Assembly: GCA_003724185.1 (NCBI GenBank)
Contig: RHGM01000002.1
Span: forward strand, 64,804 to 128,803
Origin: Porphyrobacter sp. IPPAS B-1204
GTDB lineage: Bacteria > Pseudomonadota > Alphaproteobacteria > Sphingomonadales > Sphingomonadaceae
Reading direction: 5' to 3'
Length of the DNA stretch: 64,000 nucleotides
In this document: one piece after another, positions 6,984 through 14,836 of the stretch
Numbering within the stretch: position 1 is the stretch's first letter
How the letters are laid out: each line of letters starts with the position of its first letter
Translations under genes and position numbers: made by a program
Notes under the pieces: generated by a model
What the model saw: the letters and a program-made list of their open reading frames with translations, nothing else
Told to the model about the DNA's origin: nothing
Database searches by the model: none

Positions 6984-9331
6984 GCTGGACGACGGGCGCT
7001 GCCAAATTGATCCCTGGCCCTTGGCGCCGAGCCGCCCTGCGGATGGGAGGTTTGCGCTTCGGCTCGCTGAGTGGGCGCATCGCGTTGCTGTATGCCGGGC
7101 TGTTTGCAATCGTGCTCGGATTGGTGGTGTCGCTGGCGGCAGGGGGGCTATTGCGCTTTGCCGAGGCCAACGCCGCACGCGATCTGGCGGCCAATGCGCG
7201 GGTATTCGACGAAATCCTTGCTGCCCGTGCCAATCAGATGGGCGATCAGGCTGAAGTTTTGGCCCGTGATTTCGGTTTTCGGGAAGCCGTGGCGACAGGC
7301 GATAGTCCCACCATCGGCAGCGCGCTGACCAGCCTTGAGGCGCGCGCGCGCAGCGACATGGCCTTTGTGCTGACGCTGGAAGGCGAGGTGCTGGCTGCCG
7401 ATAAAGCTGGCATCCCTGCGCCGGAATCCTTGTGGACGCGCCTTGATGCAGGAGCCGCGCGTGGGATCATTGCGTCTGATCGCGGACTCGCGCTGGCCGC
7501 GGCGGCGCCGATCGAAACACCCGATCTGGTCGGCTGGCTGGTGATCGCCCAGTCACTGGACCGTGATGAGCTTGACCGCCTCGTGGAACTGGCGCCGATT
7601 TCGCTCGAGGCCCGGGTGATCGAAGCGGGCCGTCAGCCGCCGTGGCTGCGCAATGCGAAGGCAAACGCCGTGTTCGAACGGGAGGAGGCTGAGCGGTTTC
7701 TCTACCATATTTCTGACCTTGCCGTGCTTCAGGACGGAATCGCCCCGCGACTGGTGCTGCGCCACGCATTGGCGCAATCGCTTGCGGCTTATGCCAGTCT
7801 GAAATGGGGGCTGGTGGCACTGGCGCTGAGCGGGCTGGCGCTGGTGCTGTGGTTGAGCTGGAAGGTGGCGCGTTCTGTAACTGAACCGCTCCAGCAACTG
7901 GACGAGGCGACCCGTCTGATCGGTGAGGGACGCGAGGTGAACCTGACGGTCGAAACCGATGACGAGATCGGGCGGCTGGCGCAAAGCTTCAATCAGATGG
8001 TTCTAGCCATTGAGGAACGCGAACGGCGGATCGTCCATATCGGCCTGCACGATGGTCTGACAGGGCTGCCCAATCGCAAGCTGTTCACTGAACAGCTCGT
8101 CAACACCCTCGTCCGGCGGCGCTCGGGCGAGCAGGTGATGGTGGCCTATGTCGATCTGGATGACTTCAAGATGGTCAACGATACGCTCGGTCATCCGGCT
8201 GGCGATGCCTTGCTGCGAATGGTCGCCGATCATCTTCGCGAAGATCTGCCCGATGCATTGATTGCGCGGTTGGGGGGCGATGAATTTGCGATCTTGATCG
8301 GCGGGATCGATGACAGGGCGAGTCTCGGCAATATCGCGGACAGCTTGCAACGCAGCTTTGACCGGCCGATTTCGATCAATGGCCAGCACGCAGCCTGCGG
8401 AGCGAGCATCGGGATCGCCATGGCGCCCACCGATGGCGAAGACGGCACTACCTTGATGAAGAACGCCGACCTTGCACTTTACCGCGCCAAGCATGAAGGC
8501 AAATCGACCTACCACTTCTTCGAACCTGCGCTCGATGAAGCCGCGCGCCAGCGGCGTCAGCTCGAGATTGACCTGCGCGCCGCGATCAAGGAAGGCGGGT
8601 TTGCGCTGAATTTCCAACCGCTTTACAGCCTTGCGGAAAAACGCCTGACCGGGTTCGAGGCGCTGATCCGCTGGAACCACCCGGTGCGCGGACGGGTCAG
8701 TCCGGTGGAGTTTATCCCGCTCGCGGAAGAAACCGGACTGATTATCCCGATTGGCGAATGGGTGCTGCGCGAGGCCTGCCATCAGGCCAATTCGTGGCCC
8801 ACCAATGTCTCGGTCGCAGTTAACGTCAGCCCCAAACAGTTCGCCGCAACCGGCATTGCCGCAACAGTGCTGTCGGCCCTGTCAGCCAGCGGTTTGCCGC
8901 CGCACAGGCTTGAGTTGGAGATCACCGAGAGCATCTTCATCGCCGATGTTGATGCGACGTTGGCGACGCTGCACTCGCTGCGCAACATGGGGGTAAAGAT
9001 CGCACTCGACGATTTCGGGACGGGCTATTCCTCGCTCAGCTACCTGCGGTCATTCCCCTTCGACAAGGTCAAAATAGACAAGAGCTTCGTCGAAGATCTG
9101 GGCACCAGCGGGAATGGTCACGCGGTGATCCGTGCGATCACCACGCTGGCGGCAGCTTTGGGGATGGAGACGCTGGCTGAAGGGGTTGAGGATATCGCTC
9201 AGTTCGAAGTGCTCGAGCGTGAAGGCTGCCAGAACATTCAGGGATATTTATTCTCACGGCCGGTCCCGGCCGATGCCGTGGCCGGCCTGCTGCGCGACGG
9301 GGCGGGATATCAGCGCCAGTTATCCGCTTGA
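6980..9331 (+). CDS. Membrane GGDEF-EAL protein (c-di-GMP synthesis/hydrolysis)
   Basis: The 783-residue protein has TM segments at about 34-57 and 277-295 enclosing a periplasmic sensor region of about 220 residues. HAMP (296-345), GGDEF (350-515) and EAL (525-775) follow. The GGDEF motif is exact at 432-436, with no obvious RxxD inhibitory site before it. The EAL active site looks complete: E560-A-L, N615, E650, DD at 677-678, K698. Both cyclase and phosphodiesterase activity are therefore possible. Coupled to the cupredoxin-like gene and divergent from haemoglobin and DUF3034, it probably converts a periplasmic redox, copper or gas signal into c-di-GMP. A PilZ protein is encoded at 57830-58252. 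Confidence 0.92.
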   Translation: MSWTTGAAKLIPGPWRRAALRMGGLRFGSLSGRIALLYAGLFAIVLGLVVSLAAGGLLRFAEANAARDLAANARVFDEILAARANQMGDQAEVLARDFGFREAVATGDSPTIGSALTSLEARARSDMAFVLTLEGEVLAADKAGIPAPESLWTRLDAGAARGIIASDRGLALAAAAPIETPDLVGWLVIAQSLDRDELDRLVELAPISLEARVIEAGRQPPWLRNAKANAVFEREEAERFLYHISDLAVLQDGIAPRLVLRHALAQSLAAYASLKWGLVALALSGLALVLWLSWKVARSVTEPLQQLDEATRLIGEGREVNLTVETDDEIGRLAQSFNQMVLAIEERERRIVHIGLHDGLTGLPNRKLFTEQLVNTLVRRRSGEQVMVAYVDLDDFKMVNDTLGHPAGDALLRMVADHLREDLPDALIARLGGDEFAILIGGIDDRASLGNIADSLQRSFDRPISINGQHAACGASIGIAMAPTDGEDGTTLMKNADLALYRAKHEGKSTYHFFEPALDEAARQRRQLEIDLRAAIKEGGFALNFQPLYSLAEKRLTGFEALIRWNHPVRGRVSPVEFIPLAEETGLIIPIGEWVLREACHQANSWPTNVSVAVNVSPKQFAATGIAATVLSALSASGLPPHRLELEITESIFIADVDATLATLHSLRNMGVKIALDDFGTGYSSLSYLRSFPFDKVKIDKSFVEDLGTSGNGHAVIRAITTLAAALGMETLAEGVEDIAQFEVLEREGCQNIQGYLFSRPVPADAVAGLLRDGAGYQRQLSA

Positions 9332-9426
9332 GATAGTACCGCGCCGCCTGCTTCACGCAATGGTGGTGCATCGCGGAGACTGCCTTTCGACCCTGGTGAG
9401 ATTGCGGTCCTTCTGACGTAGATCGG

Positions 9427-9680
9427 TTGCGATGCCTCACGGCTGGCCACTGTCACAGTGGCTGGCGCATGGCCTAAGTGAAGCGGGCTTTCCCGTGATC
9501 GGCGTCGAGGCCCGCCATATGAAGGCGTTGTTGCAGACGCAGCATGTCAACAGTTTGTTCGCAATGACGCACGCGGTATTGCCCCGATGATGCGGGTTGG
9601 CCTGTTCAAGCCGGCGCACGTCAAGATGCTGGGCTTGAGGCAGCGCGCCATGGTGCGGCCGATCATGGCTATTGATCGCC
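9427..9680 (+). pseudogene. IS110-family transposase remnant
   Basis: Translation in two frames recovers pieces typical of the IS110 DEDD transposase N-terminal domain: PLSQWLAHGLSEAGFPVIGV then EARHMKAL. After a +1 shift near 9550 comes RNDARGIAPMMRVGLFK then PAHVK. Upstream and downstream parts are missing. This is a decayed fragment with no function. Confidence 0.75.
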
Positions 9681-9698
9681 GATCAACACCTCGCCCCA

Positions 9699-9956
9699 TC
9701 AACGAGGATCAGGCGGACCCAATGGATGCTCGGGATCAGGAAGTTCCTTGAGCTTTGCGAGCGCCGCACACAAATCGATACCGACCCAGGTAAGACTCAT
9801 CGCGTCGGCAAGTTCGAGAGCTCGCTCCACGAGTGCAATTACAGCGGCTACAGAATTGCCCTCTGTGTTTGGCAATGCGCCTTCCGAGCGCAAAGCTTGC
9901 TGATATCGCGTCGTTTGGCCGCAGTCCCTCAGGGGGATGTTTTTCCGTGTGCTCAT
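9699..9956 (-). CDS. Small conserved-type protein, paralogue of the 21026 gene
   Basis: The 85-residue product contains AVIALVERALELADAM, then VGIDLCAALAKLKEL. This matches the 56-residue protein at 21026-21196 (AIALVEGALSACDEHGFTF, then AAIDLSAALDKLMAL). That independent second copy in the window is the main reason to call it a gene. It starts 4 bases past the stop of the tiny ORF at 9960-10136, suggesting coupling. Both proteins look like short two-helix bundles. Function unknown. Confidence 0.5.
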   Translation of the reverse strand: MSTRKNIPLRDCGQTTRYQQALRSEGALPNTEGNSVAAVIALVERALELADAMSLTWVGIDLCAALAKLKELPDPEHPLGPPDPR

Positions 9957-9959
9957 GAA

Positions 9960-10136
9960 TCAAATCCAGTTCTGCGCTGCGGGCCTGCCGCCGACCAATT
10001 TCTTCGGGTGTGCCTCGGTACGGGTTACACCCAAATCGCTGACATCGAACTTCTGCAATATCTGCCGAGCAATGGCGACAAACGCCTCGCGCGCACGCGG
10101 CGCGGGCCCGAGCGTTATGATCGCATCAGTGTGCAT
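9960..10136 (-). CDS. Possible tiny coupled ORF
   Basis: An ATG at 10136 opens a 58-residue frame with protein-like composition (AREAFVAIARQILQKF, then VSDLGVTRTEAHPKKLV). The frame can extend upstream to a TTG at 10175. The ATG overlaps the stop of the preceding tiny ORF, and the next gene begins 4 bases after its stop. No family is recognised. The evidence is only composition and packing. Confidence 0.35.
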   Translation of the reverse strand: MHTDAIITLGPAPRAREAFVAIARQILQKFDVSDLGVTRTEAHPKKLVGGRPAAQNWI

Positions 10137-10284
10137 CAGGATGACGACACCCAACCGGCTGAACCAAGCGAACAAAACGCGCGGCTGCTTGCCTGTAGTA
10201 GCCGTGCGTCACGCCCACTACGGGATGTCGGGAAAGCGCCGCGCGCCGAACTCCGAAGGCATAGGCTTCAGTTTGCGTCGACAT
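10126..10284 (-). CDS. Possible tiny ORF, first of a coupled trio
   Basis: A 52-residue frame starting at 10284 is preceded by AGAGAAG at good spacing. Its stop overlaps the next start by 11 bases. No motif is recognised, and it could equally be the N-terminal piece of a frameshifted gene continuing into 9960-10136. Confidence 0.3.
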   Translation of the reverse strand: MSTQTEAYAFGVRRAALSRHPVVGVTHGYYRQAAARFVRLVQPVGCRHPDAH

Positions 10285-10453
10285 TGCACTTCTCTGTGAT
10301 CTGATCCCCAGCATCCGATATACCAGAGATTGGGTTTATGATGTAAAAACATGTAAAGCTGAAATCATCATTGAAACTGGTACGATTGTGACGCGGCCCC
10401 CCGATTGTGATCGTTTGCTGCTAGAGTCCGACGCCAAGGGTCGGATGAGAACA

Positions 10454-10512
10454 ATGCGAGGCATGTTCAACGAAGAGCAGGTCATTGCGATCTTGAAGGA
10501 GCAGGAAGTCCT
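10454..10512 (+). pseudogene. IS3-family orfA N-terminal fragment
   Basis: MRGMFNEEQVIAILKEQEV is the characteristic start of IS3-family OrfA proteins (MFxEEQIIxxLKEQExG). The homology stops after about 19 codons, where the frame runs into unrelated sequence. This is a small remnant only. Confidence 0.6.
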
Positions 10513-10937
10513 TCGGTCGAGATCGCCGGCCACCGTATCTGGAGGGTATGCTCCCAGACACGGTGCCATGCAATCAAACAACCATGATGAAGGAACGAAA
10601 CTCTGCCTCTGACCGGCGACAATCAGGGGCAGGGCACCATGTGACCTTAGCGATCGGATGGCCAGCAAGGGGTGCAAAATGGCGCCTGATGTCGCCGCAT
10701 GAACGAAAGCGAGCCGTCAGAATTCGGCAGTGAAACTGGTGGCAACGAGCTTTCTGGCCAAACGCGCAGCCATAAAGCGATGGAGCAATACGGCTCAGCA
10801 CCGTGGCGATGGAGCTAAAAAGTTGCCATGGGAAACATCGAGCAGGCCTGCCGGCTCGAAATTGAGATTGATTGCATTGTAAGGCTGGCATATTCAAGCG
10901 CTTGGGCCCCTGTGTTTTTATCCTGGCGCAGCGGGCC

Positions 10938-10981
10938 GGGGCGGCGCCAAAGCGACCCCTTAGCGGCCGCCCCACCTTTTT
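10938..10981 (+). terminator. Terminator-like hairpin (GGGGCGGC / GCCGCCCC + T6)
   Basis: An 8-bp all-GC stem encloses a 20-base loop and is followed by ACC and six T. No coding region precedes it on this strand, so it may end a non-coding transcript or be relic sequence. Confidence 0.4.
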
Positions 10982-11118
10982 TCCCAAGATAGCGTTTCGG
11001 TATCGTTCTGTCCCACATCGGGCTTGCCTCCGATCATGTCTCGCAACCGTCACCAGCATCACCTATGGCGGTTTTCGCGACCCAAATGGCTCAGTATCGC
11101 AAGAGCCGAAAACCTCAT

Positions 11119-11146
11119 GCCCCGCCATGTGCGGGGCTTTTTTTTT
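11119..11146 (+). terminator. Rho-independent terminator without an upstream ORF
   Basis: GCCCCGC, a 5-base loop and GCGGGGC form a perfect 7-bp stem followed by nine T. This is a textbook intrinsic terminator for the plus strand. The nearest upstream sequence has no gene, which points to a small RNA ending here. Confidence 0.75.
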
Positions 11147-11522
11147 AGACGACCATTGGGACAAGAGGGGCGACCGGCTTGGCCGCAATGAGATCAGCCC
11201 CCGCCCTGACCGTCGCCTTATCGGACAGCAAGCAGGTGCCTGGGGCACCCGGACAGTGAACAGCGCCACTGGTTCAAACAGCGGTCGGCCACCCTTTCCG
11301 CAATCGCTTCTGCAAGCGCTGTCATCAATTGGCCGCGTGACGGCTCATGATTCATCATCGTCACCGCTCGGTTCAGAGGCATATGAATCAGATCCCGGCT
11401 CGGCAGGGGAAGGTTTTTCCAGGTGGCCAAATGAGGCTGAAGGCGCAATGCCCGGCCTCCGGGACCGTAAAGTCGGGTGCCCAACACGGTGAAATTTCAT
11501 GTTGAAAGGTTTATTAACCAAT

Positions 11523-11536
11523 ACGTATATATACGG
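11523..11536. promoter_or_regulatory. Palindrome ACGTA-N4-TACGG upstream of the coat operon
   Basis: The 14-base site lies 50 bases before the start codon at 11587 and contains the 12-base perfect palindrome CGTATATATACG. A site of the same form, CCGTA-N4-TACGG, sits upstream of the curlin gene at 61535-61548. Position and symmetry suggest an operator for a dimeric regulator; the regulator is unknown. Confidence 0.5.
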
Positions 11537-11586
11537 TTCTCCGACGCTTTGAATGGCAAGAACTCAGAGCAGATTGGAGAATCACA

Positions 11587-12213
11587 ATGGTTACAAAGAA
11601 GACCCTTGTCGCGCCGATCTTAATGGCTGCGGTTGCAACTTTTTCTTCGGGAGCTCAGGCTGAATCACGGTTTGTGACGGGCACCGGCACTCCCCTGGCG
11701 GCGACGGCAAATCTGGACTTTACTGTCACGATTCCGAAGTTTGTTTATATTCGTATTGGGACCGGCACGAATGCTGCGAACAATACGACTGTCGACAATA
11801 TCGTGTTTAACGTGCCGGCCGCGAATATCGGCGACGGAACTGCAGTTACAGGGACCGGCGGCGACTTGACCAATGGTCAGGTAACGGCCCGCGTTCTCGG
11901 GAACAACGGCACGATTGCGTTTAGCTCGACCACCTTGGGCCCGCTCAACAATGGTGCTGGCGACACGATCTCCTGGTCGCAGATGAATGTTGCAGTCGCC
12001 ACCAATACCACCACCACGGCGCTTGCGCACCCCGCCCTTGTCGATGGGGCGACGACGAGCATCAATCTTGCTCCCACCAGCGGCACGAAGGTGACGAACC
12101 TCGATGCTCGGTGGACGTTTACCTATCGGAACCAGAATGTTGTTCCGGCAGGCACCTACGGCGGCGTCAACACGCGGAATGGTCGTGTTACCTACGCTGT
12201 ATCAATGCCCTGA
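11587..12213 (+). CDS. Secreted coat/fibre subunit 1
   Basis: The 208-residue product has a clear signal peptide ending SSGAQA (about residue 25). A Thr/Asn/Ala-rich beta region begins LDFTVTIPKFVYIRIGTG and ends FTYRNQNVVPAGTYGGV, then RVTYAVSMP. The opening recurs in the 12356 protein and the closing FxYxNxxVPAGTYxGRxTYxxSxP pattern in the 12814 protein, so these are related subunits, probably Ig-like sandwiches. TTGGAGAA precedes the ATG. It is first in a six-gene operon with a PapD-like chaperone and an outer-membrane barrel, so it is likely exported and polymerised on the surface. It has no cysteines and is not recognisable as classical FimA or Csu pilin. Confidence 0.75.
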   Translation: MVTKKTLVAPILMAAVATFSSGAQAESRFVTGTGTPLAATANLDFTVTIPKFVYIRIGTGTNAANNTTVDNIVFNVPAANIGDGTAVTGTGGDLTNGQVTARVLGNNGTIAFSSTTLGPLNNGAGDTISWSQMNVAVATNTTTTALAHPALVDGATTSINLAPTSGTKVTNLDARWTFTYRNQNVVPAGTYGGVNTRNGRVTYAVSMP

Positions 12214-12355
12214 GGTCGTCTGGCCAGAGCCCGGAAGTGGTCCTGCGGACTCTGGCCAGCCCTTTTGACTTCTCCTCACAGCCGCGAGACCTTCACCCTT
12301 AAGACCGTTTCGATTCCATCGTTCTGTCCCTTTGCGGGAAACGAGGGAGTTGACG

Positions 12356-12745
12356 TTGCTGCTTACGGGAAGGATCGCGGTGTGTGGGACATACTCGCTT
12401 TGCGCGCTCACCCTAGCGTCTCAACCGGCGCAAGCAAAATCGTGGTTTGATACCGGTCCGGACGAACCGGTTAAGGCTTCAGCTGCTCTCGATTTTACGA
12501 TCATTGTTCCCCACGTCGTCTACCTGTACCGGCCGGAGGAGGCGCCAGAGGGTAAAACCGCCGAGGCAAACTTGTCGGATTTGCGGCCCCGAAGATCCCA
12601 AGACGCGTTCATTGCCCGGTCCAATTTCGGAACCCTTGTTTTCGTCTCCGCCCATGTCCGCAGGGCAACCCCTCAGGATCCGGGCAGCAATGAAGCAGAG
12701 CGCGCGCTTCCTGCAAACAGTGCATATTTGGTCGCTGCGCCTTGA
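12356..12745 (+). CDS. Secreted coat/fibre subunit 2 (short)
   Basis: The start is placed at TTG 12356, preceded by GAGGGAG at 6 bases; an upstream TTG at 12332 would add 8 residues and has no such site. The product of about 129 residues has a signal peptide (to SQPAQA) and the motif ALDFTIIVPHVVYLYRP, matching LDFTVTIPKFVYIR of subunit 1. It then has a charged segment and lacks the C-terminal GTYxGRxTY block of subunits 1 and 3. It could be a specialised tip or base subunit, or a shortened copy. Confidence 0.65.
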   Translation: MLLTGRIAVCGTYSLCALTLASQPAQAKSWFDTGPDEPVKASAALDFTIIVPHVVYLYRPEEAPEGKTAEANLSDLRPRRSQDAFIARSNFGTLVFVSAHVRRATPQDPGSNEAERALPANSAYLVAAP

Positions 12746-12813
12746 AGTTGGGATCAAATAGAGTGATGTGCTCTTCGGTAGGTGTCAATCTTACAAGATG
12801 AGGCGTATCGCAG

Positions 12814-13494
12814 ATGATATTGACCGGCGTCCGACAGGTTTTGCAGTCCAGGTTGCTTACAGGTCTTTATCGCTGGCCTTGGGCTCGTGCTATCCGTCTG
12901 GGTTTGGTTCTTGGCGGGCTTACAGCGGCTCAGGCAGCACAAGCTTACGTCATAACAATTACCAGTGGGCCGCGCTCGATCTACCTTCAGGTCGGCGCTG
13001 GAGGATATACTGGCGTGTTCACATCCGGTGGAACACCAGGCAATAACGCCCTCATAAATGTTGTATCCGTGACGGTGCCGTCGGGTGTTGTCGGATCCGG
13101 CGTGCGGCAAGCGATGACCTCGAACAGCACCGTGGCCCAGAGCCCGATTGACGGCTTCACGTTTTGCAATCCTCCCTCGCAAGTTTACATTGGCGCATGG
13201 TCTCGTCCTGGGGCCGGATCAGGGGTGGCCACGCTGACTGTTACATCGCCAGCCAATCTTACGAGCGGCGGCGACTCGATCCCGTTCAGCCAGATCAGCT
13301 GGGTCATGTCCGGTAACGGGGACACGGTTTTTCAGTTTCCCGACGGGACATTTGTAGGAGGCACGCAAACCCTCGCAACCTTCCCGGCCAATACATGGAA
13401 GGAGCAGTGCATGACCTTCTCCTATGCAAACTCGGTCGTTCCTGCTGCGGGTACCTATACGGGCCGCGCCACCTACACGTTGAGCCTCCCATGA
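12814..13494 (+). CDS. Secreted coat/fibre subunit 3 (with two cysteines)
   Basis: This 226-residue protein has a long N-terminal region with a hydrophobic core ending AAQAAQA. The mature start is YVITITSGPRSIYLQVG. A central block GGDSIPFSQISW parallels GAGDTISWSQM of subunit 1, and the C-terminal SYANSVVPAAGTYTGRATY is shared with it. Two Cys (FCNPP and EQCMTF) could form a disulphide, absent in subunit 1. Its stop overlaps the next ATG (ATGA). It may be an adhesin-like or major subunit; which one cannot be told. Confidence 0.75.
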   Translation: MILTGVRQVLQSRLLTGLYRWPWARAIRLGLVLGGLTAAQAAQAYVITITSGPRSIYLQVGAGGYTGVFTSGGTPGNNALINVVSVTVPSGVVGSGVRQAMTSNSTVAQSPIDGFTFCNPPSQVYIGAWSRPGAGSGVATLTVTSPANLTSGGDSIPFSQISWVMSGNGDTVFQFPDGTFVGGTQTLATFPANTWKEQCMTFSYANSVVPAAGTYTGRATYTLSLP

Positions 13495-13985
13495 AACTCC
13501 CCTTAGGCCTCGCTGTGGGGCTTTGCGCGATACTTGGCGCCGGGTTGCAGCTGGCTGCGCAGGAGCAGGCGCCTTCCATGCCCGCCGGACGTGTCTTCAA
13601 AGTTGATGACACCGGAACAGTCGTGCTTGATCCTGTCCTCGAGATGCAGTGGAAGCCGCCTGGCCAGGCCGGCGCATCATCGATTGTTTCGGCGTCAACC
13701 CAAGTTAGCGTGCAGTTGAATCTGGCCGCCTTTGTTGGACGATCTGGCAGAATATACATGACTTTGCCGCGGACATCCGGTCCGACGGTTCGTGCTGTCT
13801 GGCGAACCGGCGGGACGCTGCTGCCTGGCTCCTTGGTGTCGGGTGAGCGCGCGCTGGTCTATTCCGGACCAGTGACCGGCCCGCTTATGCGAGACCTCAT
13901 CGGTATTGACCTTCAGACAGACGGGGCGCGGCTTGCGCAGCCTGAGGCCTTGGCGTTTGGTTTTGAAATCGAGCTCGATCAATGA
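13491..13985 (+). CDS. Secreted small protein of the coat operon
   Basis: The ATG at 13491 overlaps the stop of the previous gene and is preferred over an upstream in-frame start that would run through the previous gene. The 164-residue product has a signal peptide (to LQLAAQE) and then VFKVDDTGTVVLDPVLEMQW, with an all-beta pattern. It shows no clear similarity to the other subunits. Its stop overlaps the chaperone start (ATGA). Its place between subunits and chaperone suggests an assembly factor or minor subunit. Confidence 0.65.
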   Translation: MKLPLGLAVGLCAILGAGLQLAAQEQAPSMPAGRVFKVDDTGTVVLDPVLEMQWKPPGQAGASSIVSASTQVSVQLNLAAFVGRSGRIYMTLPRTSGPTVRAVWRTGGTLLPGSLVSGERALVYSGPVTGPLMRDLIGIDLQTDGARLAQPEALAFGFEIELDQ

Positions 13986-14836
13986 TGGCCAGGTTGACGT
14001 CCGCCGGCCGTTTTTGCTCAGCGCTTATTGCGGGCTTGCTGATCTGTGGCCCTGCGTTTGCTGAAGACTTTGCAATTGCGGTATCACCGCCGCGCTTCGA
14101 GCTGACGGCCAAGCCTGGCGAGACGGTGCGTGCGGTTGCTGAGCTCAGCAACCGCTCTGGGTCACCAACAGAACTGACATTTGCGACCGCGGATTGGGAT
14201 TTGACACCAGACGGCGGTGTCGTGCTCAGCGAGGCACTCAGGCCCGACTCATGCCGCCCTTGGGTGGCCATCGAACGGCGTCAGACCGTACTGCCGGGTC
14301 AGACGCAGTTGCGTTATCGATTTGAAGTGACGCCGCCCCTTGGCGCGCCGGCGACCGAGTGTCGCTTTGCCATTGTCGTCTCAGGCGGCGAGGAGAGAAT
14401 TGCTCCGGCCGAGAATGTTGATGTTCCCGTGCGCGGTCAGATTGCATTGATTGTCTATGTTGCTGTGGGCGGCGTGAAACCGGACCTCGAGATCGTCAAA
14501 GCAGATGTTGTCGACCTCAACGGCGCCCTGACCCCGGTTCTCATGGTACAAAACACGGGCACTGCGCATGGGAGACTTTCGGCCTTCCTGAGCGGCACTG
14601 ATGCTTCCGGGATCAAGCGGGAGTTTTCGCCTTCGACATTACCGATATTGCCAGGCGAGACGAGGATGATCGCACTCCATCCCGACGTTAGTGGTGATGC
14701 GATCGAGGCGCAGATTGCAGGGTCAAGTGCGGGCGATGACGAGGCATCTGTGGAGATTGTCTATCCTCTCACCGTGAGTGGAACGATCAGCGATTCCAAC
14801 AAGTCATTCCGGTTCGAAGGCGTTTTTGAGCCTTGA
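13982..14836 (+). CDS. PapD/DUF916-like periplasmic chaperone
   Basis: A signal peptide (to GPAFA, about residue 27) precedes a first Ig-like domain: ISPPRFEL-type opening (VSPPRFELTAKPGET), AELSNRSGSPTEL, C-x2-W (CRPWVAIERRQTVLPGQTQLRYRF), ECRFAIVV. The second beta domain starts near residue 150 (VRGQIALIVYV). The order resembles pilus chaperones of the PapD superfamily and the WxL-interacting DUF916 proteins of Gram-positives. It overlaps genes on both sides by 4 bases. It is the probable folding or delivery factor for the operon's subunits. Confidence 0.7.
   Translation: MMARLTSAGRFCSALIAGLLICGPAFAEDFAIAVSPPRFELTAKPGETVRAVAELSNRSGSPTELTFATADWDLTPDGGVVLSEALRPDSCRPWVAIERRQTVLPGQTQLRYRFEVTPPLGAPATECRFAIVVSGGEERIAPAENVDVPVRGQIALIVYVAVGGVKPDLEIVKADVVDLNGALTPVLMVQNTGTAHGRLSAFLSGTDASGIKREFSPSTLPILPGETRMIALHPDVSGDAIEAQIAGSSAGDDEASVEIVYPLTVSGTISDSNKSFRFEGVFEP

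Larger units (their letters stand above)
10285..11586. other. Gene-poor stretch with IS debris and hairpins
   Basis: No convincing protein gene is seen over 1.3 kb. It holds an IS3-type orfA fragment (about 10454), two terminator-like hairpins on the plus strand (10938-10981 and 11119-11146) and, at its right end, the promoter region of the coat operon. The hairpins could end small RNAs. Confidence 0.5.

Noticed and set aside
9672..10304. 210-codon plus-strand frame
   Set aside because: Composition is shadow-like, and the opposite strand carries a protein with a recognisable paralogue at 21026.
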